Source of the DNA: Hyphomicrobium_A sp964620915
GTDB taxonomy: Bacteria > Pseudomonadota > Alphaproteobacteria > Rhizobiales > Hyphomicrobiaceae
Direction: 5' to 3'
Assembly (NCBI GenBank): GCA_964620915.1
Contig: CAZUKP010000049.1
Span: 1 to 23,091, forward strand
Length of the DNA: 23,091 bases
Each line of letters opens with the position of its first letter. Positions within the stretch are counted from its first letter, which is position 1. Positions 1 to 7,154 of this stretch are shown piece after piece. The notes below the pieces were generated by a model, which was not told where the DNA came from, did no database searches, and worked only from the letters and a program-made list of their open reading frames with translations. A program made the translations under genes and the position numbers.

Positions 1-368
1 GCCAGCAGCGCGATACCTCCGCCGACGGCCGCGACGCCGAGACCGATGACGACCCAATTCGTGTCGCCGCCGCCCAAAGTCGTTCCGCCGCCGTCACAGG
101 GCGGCTCCTCCTTCACGGAGACAACGTAGCCGACCTCGACGGGAACCTGACACCCATTCGGGTAAATGAGGATAGCGCCGCCGCCCGGGTTGGCGATGAT
201 CAGATCGCCGGGGTTCACCTGTACGCTTTCGACCACCGCGACGTAGCCGCCGCCGTTGTTGACAAGAACGTCGCCTTGTATCGCGTCGAGCGTGGCTGCT
301 CCCGCTGCATTGCTCAGAAGCAAACCAATCATTGCAAATCCCGCAGGCAACCGAAAGCGCCTGACCAT
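1..368 (-). CDS. Secreted FecR-like small protein (3' end outside window)
   Basis: I read this ORF by reverse translation from an ATG at 368 down to the window edge; it stays open for 122 codons and its end is missing. A purine run (GGGGGGTAGG) lies 4-13 bases before the ATG. The N-terminus (MVRRFRLP, then about 15 hydrophobic residues, then AGA-A) is a signal peptide. The mature part begins GDVLVNNGGGYV, continues with VNPGDLIIANPGGGA and an IYPNGC...VEVGYV stretch, and then has a Cys/Gly-rich linker and a hydrophobic segment (VVIGLGVAAVGGGIALL) that looks like a C-terminal membrane anchor. The pattern of a GD-V-V-N start, a 'PGD' turn and a 'G-A-I-YPNGC' strand resembles FecR-type domains in small secreted proteins. 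It diverges from the polysaccharide operon, so a role at the cell surface is an inference. I cannot name a specific function. Confidence 0.6.
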   Translation of the reverse strand, partial: MVRRFRLPAGFAMIGLLLSNAAGAATLDAIQGDVLVNNGGGYVAVVESVQVNPGDLIIANPGGGAILIYPNGCQVPVEVGYVVSVKEEPPCDGGGTTLGGGDTNWVVIGLGVAAVGGGIALL

Positions 369-567
369 TTGCCTACCCCCCAAAAAAACTGACCTCAAAA
401 TCTATCCCGCACTGCCGAACATCGTCTATCATCGACTCGATTTGGGTTGAGTTCAAGTGGGTCTGCCACCAGAGATGGGGAAACGTGTGATAGGAGCCAC
501 GAAGCTGGTTCCCCGTTCTTTCCCTCGCTCGCTCTTAAGGGCAGATCCGAACAATTTGAAGGCATTA

Positions 568-600
568 CATGCATCACATCGACGAGAAAAACGATGCATG
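568..600. repeat. 8-bp inverted repeat with 17-base spacer
   Basis: CATGCATC at 568-575 is repeated as the inverted copy GATGCATG at 593-600, with 17 bases between. The half-sites are 25 bp apart centre to centre, a spacing that would place them on nearly the same face of the helix. It lies about 190-220 bases upstream of the phosphatase start in the divergent promoter region, so it could be an operator for a dimeric regulator. It could also be a weak RNA hairpin, or chance. Confidence 0.35.
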
Positions 601-796
601 GCTCTTCATCGTCCGTACCCGAAGCGCGTTGATTGTCCCCAACCAAGCTGTCGGCAGGCAAGCGCGCGATGTGCAGGCAGCCATTTCTCACCTCAGGTGT
701 GCGGACCATGACACACATAGCATCCCCGGGAACATTACCCGATGGCGGCCCTATGAACCCGATGGCGGCCCTATGAGTGTTTTGACCGATGATTGA
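569..796 (+). CDS. Possible small leader ORF of the polysaccharide operon
   Basis: This 75-codon ORF begins MHHIDEKNDAWLFIVRTR and ends GGPMSVLTDD. I do not recognise it. It has a GAAGG motif about seven bases before its ATG, and its stop overlaps the first eight bases of the phosphatase gene, which itself has no clear ribosome binding site; translational coupling would explain that. It has no signal peptide or membrane segment. The 20-bp tandem duplication at 737-776 falls inside it and changes its last codons: with one copy removed, the ORF would end in the TGA of a textbook ATGA overlap with the phosphatase start. That favours a real gene. The short length and an opposite-strand ORF over the same bases argue against, so I keep it as a candidate. 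Confidence 0.3.
   Translation: MHHIDEKNDAWLFIVRTRSALIVPNQAVGRQARDVQAAISHLRCADHDTHSIPGNITRWRPYEPDGGPMSVLTDD
737..776. repeat. Tandem 20-bp direct duplication
   Basis: Two exact, adjacent copies of a 20-base unit (ACCCGATGGCGGCCCTATGA) occupy 737-756 and 757-776, ending 12 bases before the phosphatase ATG. The unit is not a multiple of three, so gain or loss of a copy shifts any frame crossing it. It looks like a recent slippage event in the translation-initiation region. Confidence 0.9.
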
Positions 797-1667
797 TCTG
801 CATTGCCACATCCTGCCCGGCATTGACGATGGTGCCCCCGACCTTTCCGTGTCCCTGGAAATGGCCAGGGCTTCGGTCGCCGATGGCGTGAGCGACCTTG
901 CTTGTACGCCGCACATCCTGCCCGGTGTCTATGCCAATACGGGCGCGCAGATCCGGCAGGCGACGGGCGAATTGCAGGCGGCCCTCAACGACAATGACAT
1001 TCCTTTGCGACTGGTCGTTGGCGCCGACAATCACATCGTGCCCAATTTCGTTGCGGGATTGCGTTCCGGACATTTGCTGTGCCTGGCCGACAGCCGCTAC
1101 GTGCTCGTCGAGCCGCCCCATCATGTTGCCCCGCCACGATTAGACGAGCTTTTCTTTGGTCTGATTACGGCCGGATACACACCCATCCTGACGCATCCAG
1201 AACGACTGTCTTGGATAAAGTCCAACTACGCATCAATTGTGCGGCTGTTTGAATCCGGGGTTTGGATGCAGATCACGGCCGGGTCGCTTGCTGGTACTTT
1301 TGGCAAGAATGCGCGATATTGGGCCGAGAGGATGCTGGACGAGGGACGCGTCCATATTCTGGCCACAGACGCTCATGACACCAGACGGCGACCACCGAAC
1401 TTGAGCCTGGGACGCGACTTGGCGGCAGTCCGTGTCGGCGCAGAGGAGGCCGAACACCTGGTTGGAACGCGGCCGAGGGGAGTGCTTGCAAATGTTCCGC
1501 CTTCCAGTCTGCCGGCGCCAGCGATGGCGCCCCAGGGTGGCGCATATACCAATGCGGTTGCCGACGGTATCGCTTCGCGTGATGGTCGCGCAGACGAGCG
1601 CGGTCGCGGTGGTGATGATCGCGTGCACGGGATTTATGGCCGGCTGCGGCGGATCCTCTCTAAATGA
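789..1667 (+). CDS. PHP-type protein-tyrosine phosphatase, CpsB/YwqE family
   Basis: This is a manganese-dependent PHP-fold phosphatase of the kind that dephosphorylates bacterial tyrosine kinases controlling polysaccharide polymerisation. Metal-site motifs are all visible: DLHCH at residues 3-7, DDG at 13-15, the TPH motif near residue 42, GADNH near 78-82, THPER at 135-139 and TDAHD at 193-197. The matching BY-kinase is encoded two genes downstream (2445-4778), which gives the probable substrate. Homology to the family appears to end around residue 240 (AEEAEHLVGTRP...VLAN); the last 50 or so residues are low in recognisable structure and lie in the stretch overlapping the next gene. The start ATG has no good ribosome binding site and overlaps the end of a possible upstream ORF, so coupling is plausible. 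Family assignment is secure; the substrate is inferred from context. Confidence 0.88.
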   Translation: MIDLHCHILPGIDDGAPDLSVSLEMARASVADGVSDLACTPHILPGVYANTGAQIRQATGELQAALNDNDIPLRLVVGADNHIVPNFVAGLRSGHLLCLADSRYVLVEPPHHVAPPRLDELFFGLITAGYTPILTHPERLSWIKSNYASIVRLFESGVWMQITAGSLAGTFGKNARYWAERMLDEGRVHILATDAHDTRRRPPNLSLGRDLAAVRVGAEEAEHLVGTRPRGVLANVPPSSLPAPAMAPQGGAYTNAVADGIASRDGRADERGRGGDDRVHGIYGRLRRILSK

Positions 1668-2412
1668 CAGCTCCCTTAACTCGGAATTGGGTACAGGCCT
1701 CACGCCAGCTGGCACCGCCGAAGCCGCAAAGACCGAAAGTGCCGGCCCGGTAGCCTCGTTAAGCCAGACGACGTCCGGGCAAAAGCCGTCCGGTCCTCCG
1801 CCACCGGCCGCCGTGAAGGCTGCCGATACATTCACGTCGGCTGCAACGCCTGGAAACACAGCCTACAAGATCGGTCCGCAGGACGTTCTCGAAATCTCGG
1901 TCTTCAAGGTGCCGGAGCTGTCGCGCAGCGTGCAGGTCGCCGATGCAGGCACTGTCAACCTGCCACTCGTCGGGGAGGTCCCCGCCGCTGGGAAAACGGC
2001 ACGTCAGTTCGAACGCGAATTGACGCAAAAGCTTGGCGCCAAATATCTGCAATCGCCGCAAGTGACCGTCTACGTCAAAGAGTACAACAGCCAACGCGTG
2101 ACCATAGAGGGGGCTGTCAACAAGCCGGGGGTCTATCCGATCCGGGGCAAGACATCGCTCTTGCAGTTTGTTGCGATAGCCGGGGGGCTCGGTCCGGCGT
2201 CGGACTCAAGCAGCGTCGTCGTCTTTCGAAACATCGACGGCAAGCGATCTGCGGCTAAATTCAATATCGACGAAATTCGTGAGGGGAATGCTTCCGACCC
2301 GGCCATGCAACAGGGCGACGTGATTGTGGTCAGCGAATCCGCCATCAAAGCTGCGTTTCAAAACGTGCTGAAGGCTGTTCCATTGACCAACGTATTTATT
2401 CCTCTGCTCTAG
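1552..2412 (+). CDS. Outer-membrane polysaccharide export lipoprotein, Wza/GumB type
   Basis: This is the outer-membrane channel component of polysaccharide secretion. From the ATG at 1552 the N-terminus is a lipoprotein signal: MRLPTVSLR, a hydrophobic stretch, then the lipobox MAGC with the acylated Cys near residue 32. After a Ser/Pro/Ala-rich linker comes the polysaccharide-export domain (IGPQDVLEISVFKVPELS ... VNLPLVGEV ... ARQFERELTQKL ... SPQVTVYVKEY). An SLBB beta-grasp domain follows (VTIEGAVNKPGVYPI ... LLQFVAIAGGL), then a final QQGDVIVV strand. At about 286 residues it is nearer GumB than E. coli Wza and has one clear SLBB repeat. An upstream in-frame ATG at 1492 has a better ribosome binding site (GAGGGGAG) and would add 20 basic residues; either is possible. 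The gene overlaps the phosphatase 3' end by 116 bases or more. Confidence 0.88.
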   Translation: MRLPTVSLRVMVAQTSAVAVVMIACTGFMAGCGGSSLNDSSLNSELGTGLTPAGTAEAAKTESAGPVASLSQTTSGQKPSGPPPPAAVKAADTFTSAATPGNTAYKIGPQDVLEISVFKVPELSRSVQVADAGTVNLPLVGEVPAAGKTARQFERELTQKLGAKYLQSPQVTVYVKEYNSQRVTIEGAVNKPGVYPIRGKTSLLQFVAIAGGLGPASDSSSVVVFRNIDGKRSAAKFNIDEIREGNASDPAMQQGDVIVVSESAIKAAFQNVLKAVPLTNVFIPLL

Positions 2413-2444
2413 GGACAAGACGTGGTTTTTCAGAAATTGGTGCA

Positions 2445-4778
2445 ATGAGTCAATCGAGTAACGGACCTTCGGATGATGGCGGCCAATCAGCCGGAAGGCT
2501 TGTTCCCGCCGGGCGCAATACGCCTGCCGTGCGCGAGCCCTACGGCGAGATGGGCCCGTACATGGGCGGCGGCTATGGCTATGAGGCCCAGGACGGTTTC
2601 GGCGTCGATCTGCGCGAATACCTGCGCATCGTCTACAAGCGCAAGTGGCTGATCTTGAGTGTGGTTGCCGCCTTCGTGGCGATCGGCGCAGTGCGGACCT
2701 TGATGCAGACGCCGCTTTATACGTCCACCGTGCGCCTGCAGATCGACCGCAATGTTGCGAAGATCGTGGAAGGCGGCAACGTCACGCCGATCGAGGGCAA
2801 CGACTTTGAGTTCTTGAAGACGCAATATGAGCTCCTCCAAAGCCGAACGATGGCAGAGCGCGTCGCAACGACGCTCAAGCTCGCCGACGACGAGGACTTT
2901 CTCGAGCCCCGAGAGTTTTCCATCGTCGGCGCGTTTAAGGGACTGCTGGCATCGGCGCCCGCCAGTGATCCGGCCAACGCCAGTCGCGCAGAGCGGGAAC
3001 GATGGGCGGCTGCAGTCCTGCAGGAGAATCGGTCTGTGCGGCCGGTTCCTGGCTCACGCCTGGTTGACGTCAGCTATACGGATCCAAACCCGGCACGCGC
3101 CCAGCGTATCGCAATGGGCATGGCGAATGCTTTCATCGCCTCCAACCTCGACAAGCGTTTCCAGGCAAACGCCTATGCCAAGACGTTTCTTGAAGATCAG
3201 ATCGCGCAGTTGAAGCTGAGGCTTCAGGAGTCCGAGAAGGCATTGCTTGAGTTCGCGGAACGCGAACAGATCGTTGCCGCCAACGACAAGACATCGATTG
3301 CAGAGAGCAATCTTGCGGCAGCCAACGTCACGCTTGGGAACCTCGTGGCCGAGCGCATAAAGAATGAGCAGCAATGGCGGCAGGTTCAGTCGGCGGACGT
3401 CGTCAATCTCCCGCAACTATTGACGAATGAAACGATTCAGGGGCTGCGCGACCAACGCAATGCGTTGGTGACCGAATATCAGGAGAAGCTCGAAATCTTC
3501 AAGCCGAGCTATCCTGCGATGGTTCAGATCAACAACAAGGTCAAAGAAATCGATCGCCAGCTTGCCACGGAGGTTCAGACCATAAAGGATTCGCTCAAAG
3601 CGAGCTTCGAGGCGTCCAAGAGCCAGGAAACAGAAATGGTGAAGCAGATTGAGGCCTTGAAGGGCGAGGCCCTCGATCTGCAAAAACGCTCCATCCAATA
3701 CAACATCCTGAAGCGCGAGGTCGATACGAACCGCCAGCTGTATGAGGGGCTGCTGCAGCGGCACAAAGAGGTCAATATTGCGGGCGGCGTCGGTGCGAAC
3801 AACGTCTTCATCGTCGACAGAGCGGAGGCGCCGAATTCACCGTCGTCACCTCGGATGTCGCGCGCGCTCATTCTCGCGTTCGGCCTGGGCTTGGGCGCGG
3901 GACTAGCCGCAGCGTATGTTCTCGAACAGTTGGATGACACGGTGCGATCGGCAGAGGACGTTGAGCGGCTCACGGCGCTTCCCACCCTCGGCATTATTCC
4001 AAAACTCGCGAACGAGCAAAACGTCGAGAACGAGATTGCCGATACGCGTTCTGCCTTGTCAGAAGCCTATCGCTCGTTGTGTACGGCGCTACAGTTCTCG
4101 ACCGAGAGCGGTCTGCCAAAGTCCATGTTTGTGACGAGTGCGGGCCCCTCGGAAGGCAAGTCGATAACGTCCCTGGCGATCGGCCGGCACTTTGCGACGC
4201 TCGGCCTGAAGGTGCTTCTGGTCGATGCCGACATGCGCAACCCTTCGCTGCATAAGAAACTTGGCGGCGACAATGGCGTAGGCCTCAGCAACTATCTGAC
4301 CGGCGCGTGCACGCCGCCGGACGCGTTCCAGGCGACGTCAATACCCAATCTAGCCTTCATGGCATCCGGTCCACTTCCCCCCAACGCGGCCGATCTATTG
4401 GGAAATCCCCGCCTGTTGTCACTGGTGTCCGTGGGGCTGGAGGTTTTCGATCTGATCGTCATCGACGGCCCACCGGTGATGGGGTTGGCGGACGCGGCAT
4501 TGCTTGCGAATGCGACGGCGGCCACGATTTTTGTTGTTGGCGCCAATCAAGCGCGGACGGGACAAGTCCGCGGCGCGATGCGGCGTCTGCAGTTTGGGCG
4601 CAGTCCCGTAATTGGTTCCGTCCTTACCAAGTTCGACGCCAAGGCGGCAGGCTATGGTTATGGCTATGGGTACGGTTATGGCTACGGCGGCGATGGCTAC
4701 ACGTATGGTGGGCCTTCCGTTACGGCCGAGCCCGCCAAGCCACAGGCTCAGCTTGCCAGCAACGCTGAGAGCAGGTGA
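2445..4778 (+). CDS. Polysaccharide co-polymerase / BY-kinase fusion (Wzc/ExoP type)
   Basis: This inner-membrane protein of 777 residues joins a chain-length-determinant (Wzz) domain to a cytoplasmic tyrosine autokinase. In order: a Gly/Tyr-rich cytoplasmic N-terminus, a first membrane helix at about 68-83, a long periplasmic coiled-coil region with a GumC-like helical hairpin (about 200-450), a second helix at about 475-494, and the kinase. Kinase motifs are Walker A (GPSEGKS, about 566-573), Walker A' (LLVDADMR, about 592-599) and Walker B (LIVIDGPP, about 669-676). The C-terminal tail carries a tyrosine cluster of six Gly-Tyr units (Tyr 737-747, alternate residues) plus Tyr 752 and 754, the expected autophosphorylation site. 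It would couple polymer length and export with the channel encoded upstream. The upstream PHP phosphatase is the natural antagonist. The ribosome binding site is weak. Confidence 0.93.
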   Translation: MSQSSNGPSDDGGQSAGRLVPAGRNTPAVREPYGEMGPYMGGGYGYEAQDGFGVDLREYLRIVYKRKWLILSVVAAFVAIGAVRTLMQTPLYTSTVRLQIDRNVAKIVEGGNVTPIEGNDFEFLKTQYELLQSRTMAERVATTLKLADDEDFLEPREFSIVGAFKGLLASAPASDPANASRAERERWAAAVLQENRSVRPVPGSRLVDVSYTDPNPARAQRIAMGMANAFIASNLDKRFQANAYAKTFLEDQIAQLKLRLQESEKALLEFAEREQIVAANDKTSIAESNLAAANVTLGNLVAERIKNEQQWRQVQSADVVNLPQLLTNETIQGLRDQRNALVTEYQEKLEIFKPSYPAMVQINNKVKEIDRQLATEVQTIKDSLKASFEASKSQETEMVKQIEALKGEALDLQKRSIQYNILKREVDTNRQLYEGLLQRHKEVNIAGGVGANNVFIVDRAEAPNSPSSPRMSRALILAFGLGLGAGLAAAYVLEQLDDTVRSAEDVERLTALPTLGIIPKLANEQNVENEIADTRSALSEAYRSLCTALQFSTESGLPKSMFVTSAGPSEGKSITSLAIGRHFATLGLKVLLVDADMRNPSLHKKLGGDNGVGLSNYLTGACTPPDAFQATSIPNLAFMASGPLPPNAADLLGNPRLLSLVSVGLEVFDLIVIDGPPVMGLADAALLANATAATIFVVGANQARTGQVRGAMRRLQFGRSPVIGSVLTKFDAKAAGYGYGYGYGYGYGGDGYTYGGPSVTAEPAKPQAQLASNAESR

Positions 4779-5362
4779 TGGGCGAGGTCGCTGCAGTCAG
4801 GCTTGCGATAGACCTCGTTCAGGTTCCCTCGCGCGTCCGGCATCAGCGATCGCAGTCACTGCCGGACGGTGTGACCACGGTCCTGCGTATCGCCGCCGGC
4901 GATGGAGAGGCTGAGGTCGAGGCATCGCAAGCGGTGGGTCGGCCTCGGGAGCTTGTTCGCAAGGCGGCGCCGTTCTTTATCGAACAGATCCTGCTCTTTC
5001 CCGACGCCGACAGCTATCGCGTTCTTGGTTCGGATCGCCACGCGACAGCCAGTGAGCTGAGACGCAATATGGCGCTCTTGCTGAGATGGCTGCATCCCGA
5101 CCTTGACCCCGAGGGAAACCGCTCGATCTATGCCGGTCGGGTGACGAGGGCTTGGGAGGATCTGAAAACACCCGAACGCCGCGAAGCCTATGACAGCGGC
5201 ATGCGCGAACAGAGCAGACGGCGCCGCAGACGCAAGAATGGTGCAAGCCGTTTTCAATCGAGAGGACATGGCCCAGAACGGCGTTTCGGCTTCAGAGTTG
5301 CGAGACCAAGAGGAATTTTGGAGCGTGCCCTATCTTTGCTGTTTGGGCGCACTAGGTACTGA
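4778..5362 (+). CDS. J-domain (DnaJ-like) protein of the polysaccharide operon
   Basis: The ORF of 194 residues contains a J-like domain at about 78-140: SYRVLG, a helix with RRNMALLLRW, the HPD tripeptide at residues 106-108, and the closing helix AWEDLKTPERREAYDS. HPD is the signature that stimulates the ATPase of DnaK-type Hsp70s. There is no Gly/Phe region or zinc finger, so it is not a general DnaJ. The N-terminal 70 residues are unrecognised; the C-terminus is very basic (a run of six Arg) and ends in a short hydrophobic tail. The ATG overlaps the kinase stop (TGATG), implying translational coupling; a GTG three bases upstream is the alternative start. The coupling suggests it serves the kinase or export complex, possibly by recruiting DnaK, but that role is inferred. 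Confidence 0.72.
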   Translation: MGEVAAVRLAIDLVQVPSRVRHQRSQSLPDGVTTVLRIAAGDGEAEVEASQAVGRPRELVRKAAPFFIEQILLFPDADSYRVLGSDRHATASELRRNMALLLRWLHPDLDPEGNRSIYAGRVTRAWEDLKTPERREAYDSGMREQSRRRRRRKNGASRFQSRGHGPERRFGFRVARPRGILERALSLLFGRTRY

Positions 5363-5448
5363 TCGCTCCATGAGGACCATCGCCTACGACACTTGTACGT
5401 GCCGGGCGATCTGTTCCTCAGTGCAATTGAGTGAGGGGTATTTTTGAT

Positions 5449-6945
5449 TTGGCGGACGGCAACAACAATCACTGGCGATTGAGAGCCGTGTTGCTCACTG
5501 CTCTCGCTTTGGTGGTGACATGGCAGGTCATCACGAGAAGCTTTGCTGCCTATCTTGCTGCCCAAGCGCCAGAGGCGGCATTGGGTCTTAACAGCAACGA
5601 TCCCGTCGCGCTCTTGAATATTGCCGACGCACGTCTCAACCGTGTTGCTGACGAAACGAAGGGTGATGCATCGCAAACCTCCGCCACGTCATCAAGCCAA
5701 AATGGTCTACCGGGGGATGAGGCAGAGGGTCGGATCGGCGCATGGGCCGAAACTGCCCTAAAGGCTGCTGCCGGAAATCTGACGCTTGCGGGGGCCACCC
5801 AGCCAGATGCGGGCATCATGGTGCCAGGGCTTGCGCCGCCATCCGTAACGGAGGCGGAACGCGAAGAGATCCGCGCTCAGACGGAGGTGGTGCTTTCAAA
5901 TGATCCGTTGAATGCGCGGGCCTTGCGCGTGCTGGGTCAGCTCGCGGATGGCGCCGGTGATAAGGCGACAGCTTCTAAATTCATGCAAGCAGCTGTGCGC
6001 CGATCTCACCGCGAGACCACGGCCACTTACTGGATGATGGCCGAAGCCGTTGAGGGCAAGGATTACGACTCTGCGTTGCGGCTGACGGATGTGTTTCTCA
6101 GAAAGCGGCCGCAGTTCATGGAAACTGCAATGCCGGTTCTTGTGGGGTTGGCCGAAAGCAAGGACAAGGAGGCTGTGAGCGCTTTAAAGACGCTGCTCGT
6201 CAGCCATCCGCCATGGCGATCGTCGTTCCTTGCGACGCTTCCAAAAAACATCACCGATGCGCGCACGCCGCTACAACTCCTATTGAGTCTCAAGGACAGT
6301 GAGGACCCGCCCACGACCAGGGATCTTCGCAGCTATCTGCAATTCTTGATTGGCAAGAAGTTCTACGAACTTGCCTATTATTCCTGGCTTCAATTTCTTC
6401 CCCCAGAGCAGCTCGCGCAACTGGGCCTCATCAACAATGGTGGCTTTGAAGCAAGCCCATCTGGCTTGCCTTTCGATTGGGTCATCTCTCAAGGCTCGGG
6501 CGTGACTGTCGACATTGCCTTGCGGCCCGGCCAAGCCGCCGGGCGCGCGCTCTTCCTTGAGTTTGGGCCTGGGCGCGCCGATTTCCGCGGGGTGTCTCAG
6601 TTTCTGTTGCTGGCACCGGGAACCTACCAGCTCAAAGGCAAACTCATGGGCGAGATTGCCGGGCGCCGCGGACTTCAGTGGCTTGTGACGTGTGCCGGCA
6701 AATCAACCGTCCCAATTGGAGAGAGCGAGATGTTCCTTGGAACGGAACAAAACTGGACAGATTTCGAGGTCTCGTTCGACGTGCCTGAAACGGACTGCAG
6801 AGCGCAGGAGCTGCGTCTCGTGCTTGCCGCACGTTCTGCGTCCGAACGGCTTGTGACCGGATCCATATGGTATGACGAGCTTCAGCTCACGCGTGTTGAG
6901 GCCAGTAAGTCCCAAGCTTTGGACGTGCCCAAAAACGAATTGTAG
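5449..6945 (+). CDS. Membrane-anchored TPR-like protein with C-terminal beta domain
   Basis: The protein has a short cytoplasmic N-terminus, one membrane helix (about residues 12-30: LLTALALVVTWQVI), an Ala/Ser-rich linker, and then a helical-repeat region at about 140-290 (for example NDPLNARALRVLGQLADGAG and YDSALRLTDVFLRKRP) typical of tetratricopeptide repeats. From about residue 325 (NNGGFEASPSGLPFDW) the sequence turns into a beta-rich module ending IWYDELQLTRVE, which resembles carbohydrate-binding beta-sandwich domains. It most likely sits in the periplasm and assists polymer assembly. Similar TPR proteins occur next to polysaccharide polymerases, but no polymerase is visible here. 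The start is unsure: TTG at 5449 has an AGGGG motif ten bases upstream, while an in-frame GTG at 5431 has none, so I prefer 5449. Confidence 0.65.
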   Translation: MADGNNNHWRLRAVLLTALALVVTWQVITRSFAAYLAAQAPEAALGLNSNDPVALLNIADARLNRVADETKGDASQTSATSSSQNGLPGDEAEGRIGAWAETALKAAAGNLTLAGATQPDAGIMVPGLAPPSVTEAEREEIRAQTEVVLSNDPLNARALRVLGQLADGAGDKATASKFMQAAVRRSHRETTATYWMMAEAVEGKDYDSALRLTDVFLRKRPQFMETAMPVLVGLAESKDKEAVSALKTLLVSHPPWRSSFLATLPKNITDARTPLQLLLSLKDSEDPPTTRDLRSYLQFLIGKKFYELAYYSWLQFLPPEQLAQLGLINNGGFEASPSGLPFDWVISQGSGVTVDIALRPGQAAGRALFLEFGPGRADFRGVSQFLLLAPGTYQLKGKLMGEIAGRRGLQWLVTCAGKSTVPIGESEMFLGTEQNWTDFEVSFDVPETDCRAQELRLVLAARSASERLVTGSIWYDELQLTRVEASKSQALDVPKNEL

Positions 6946-6957
6946 AGTGGGGATCTC

Positions 6958-7143
6958 ATGTTGGATGACTTGAGGCCGACGACCGGAAACACCAACAAAC
7001 CTGCGGTGCTTACCAGCAACGCGGCGGTGCCAAATCCAAAGTCATCGACAACAATTGACACAGGCACGTTTGCGATTGTCACGCGCCAGGATGTATGTTG
7101 CAACCTTAGCTTGTCATATTGCATCCGTACACGACAGCTTTAG
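6958..7143 (+). CDS. Possible 61-residue ORF between TPR and transferase genes
   Basis: This short ORF starts MLDDLRPTTGNTNKPAV and ends CCNLSLSYCIRTRQL; I do not recognise it. It fills the gap between the TPR gene (stop 6945) and the sugar transferase (ATG 7155). A GTGGGG motif lies six bases or so before its ATG, almost the same as the GTGGGG before the transferase ATG, and its TAG stop lies just before that second motif. This neat spacing suggests translation within the operon. It is Ser/Thr/Asn-rich with three Cys near the end and has no membrane helix. The alternative is that the 200-base gap is simply non-coding. Confidence 0.35.
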   Translation: MLDDLRPTTGNTNKPAVLTSNAAVPNPKSSTTIDTGTFAIVTRQDVCCNLSLSYCIRTRQL

Positions 7144-7154
7144 TGGGGTGCCAC

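Larger units (their letters stand above)
369..788. other. Divergent intergenic region of the polysaccharide locus
   Basis: This 420-base stretch separates the leftward secreted protein gene from the rightward polysaccharide operon and must hold promoters for both. I found no convincing -35/-10 pair. It does contain a perfect 8-bp inverted repeat at 568-600, a tandem 20-bp duplication at 737-776, and a possible 75-codon ORF at 569-796, each listed separately. A 173-codon ORF on the opposite strand (395-916) also crosses it, but it shows no recognisable domain and runs into the phosphatase gene. Confidence 0.5.

Noticed and set aside
395..916. 173-codon minus-strand ORF across the divergent region
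   Set aside because: No recognisable domain, and it overlaps the start of the secure phosphatase gene on the other strand; long open frames are common in GC-rich shadow strands.
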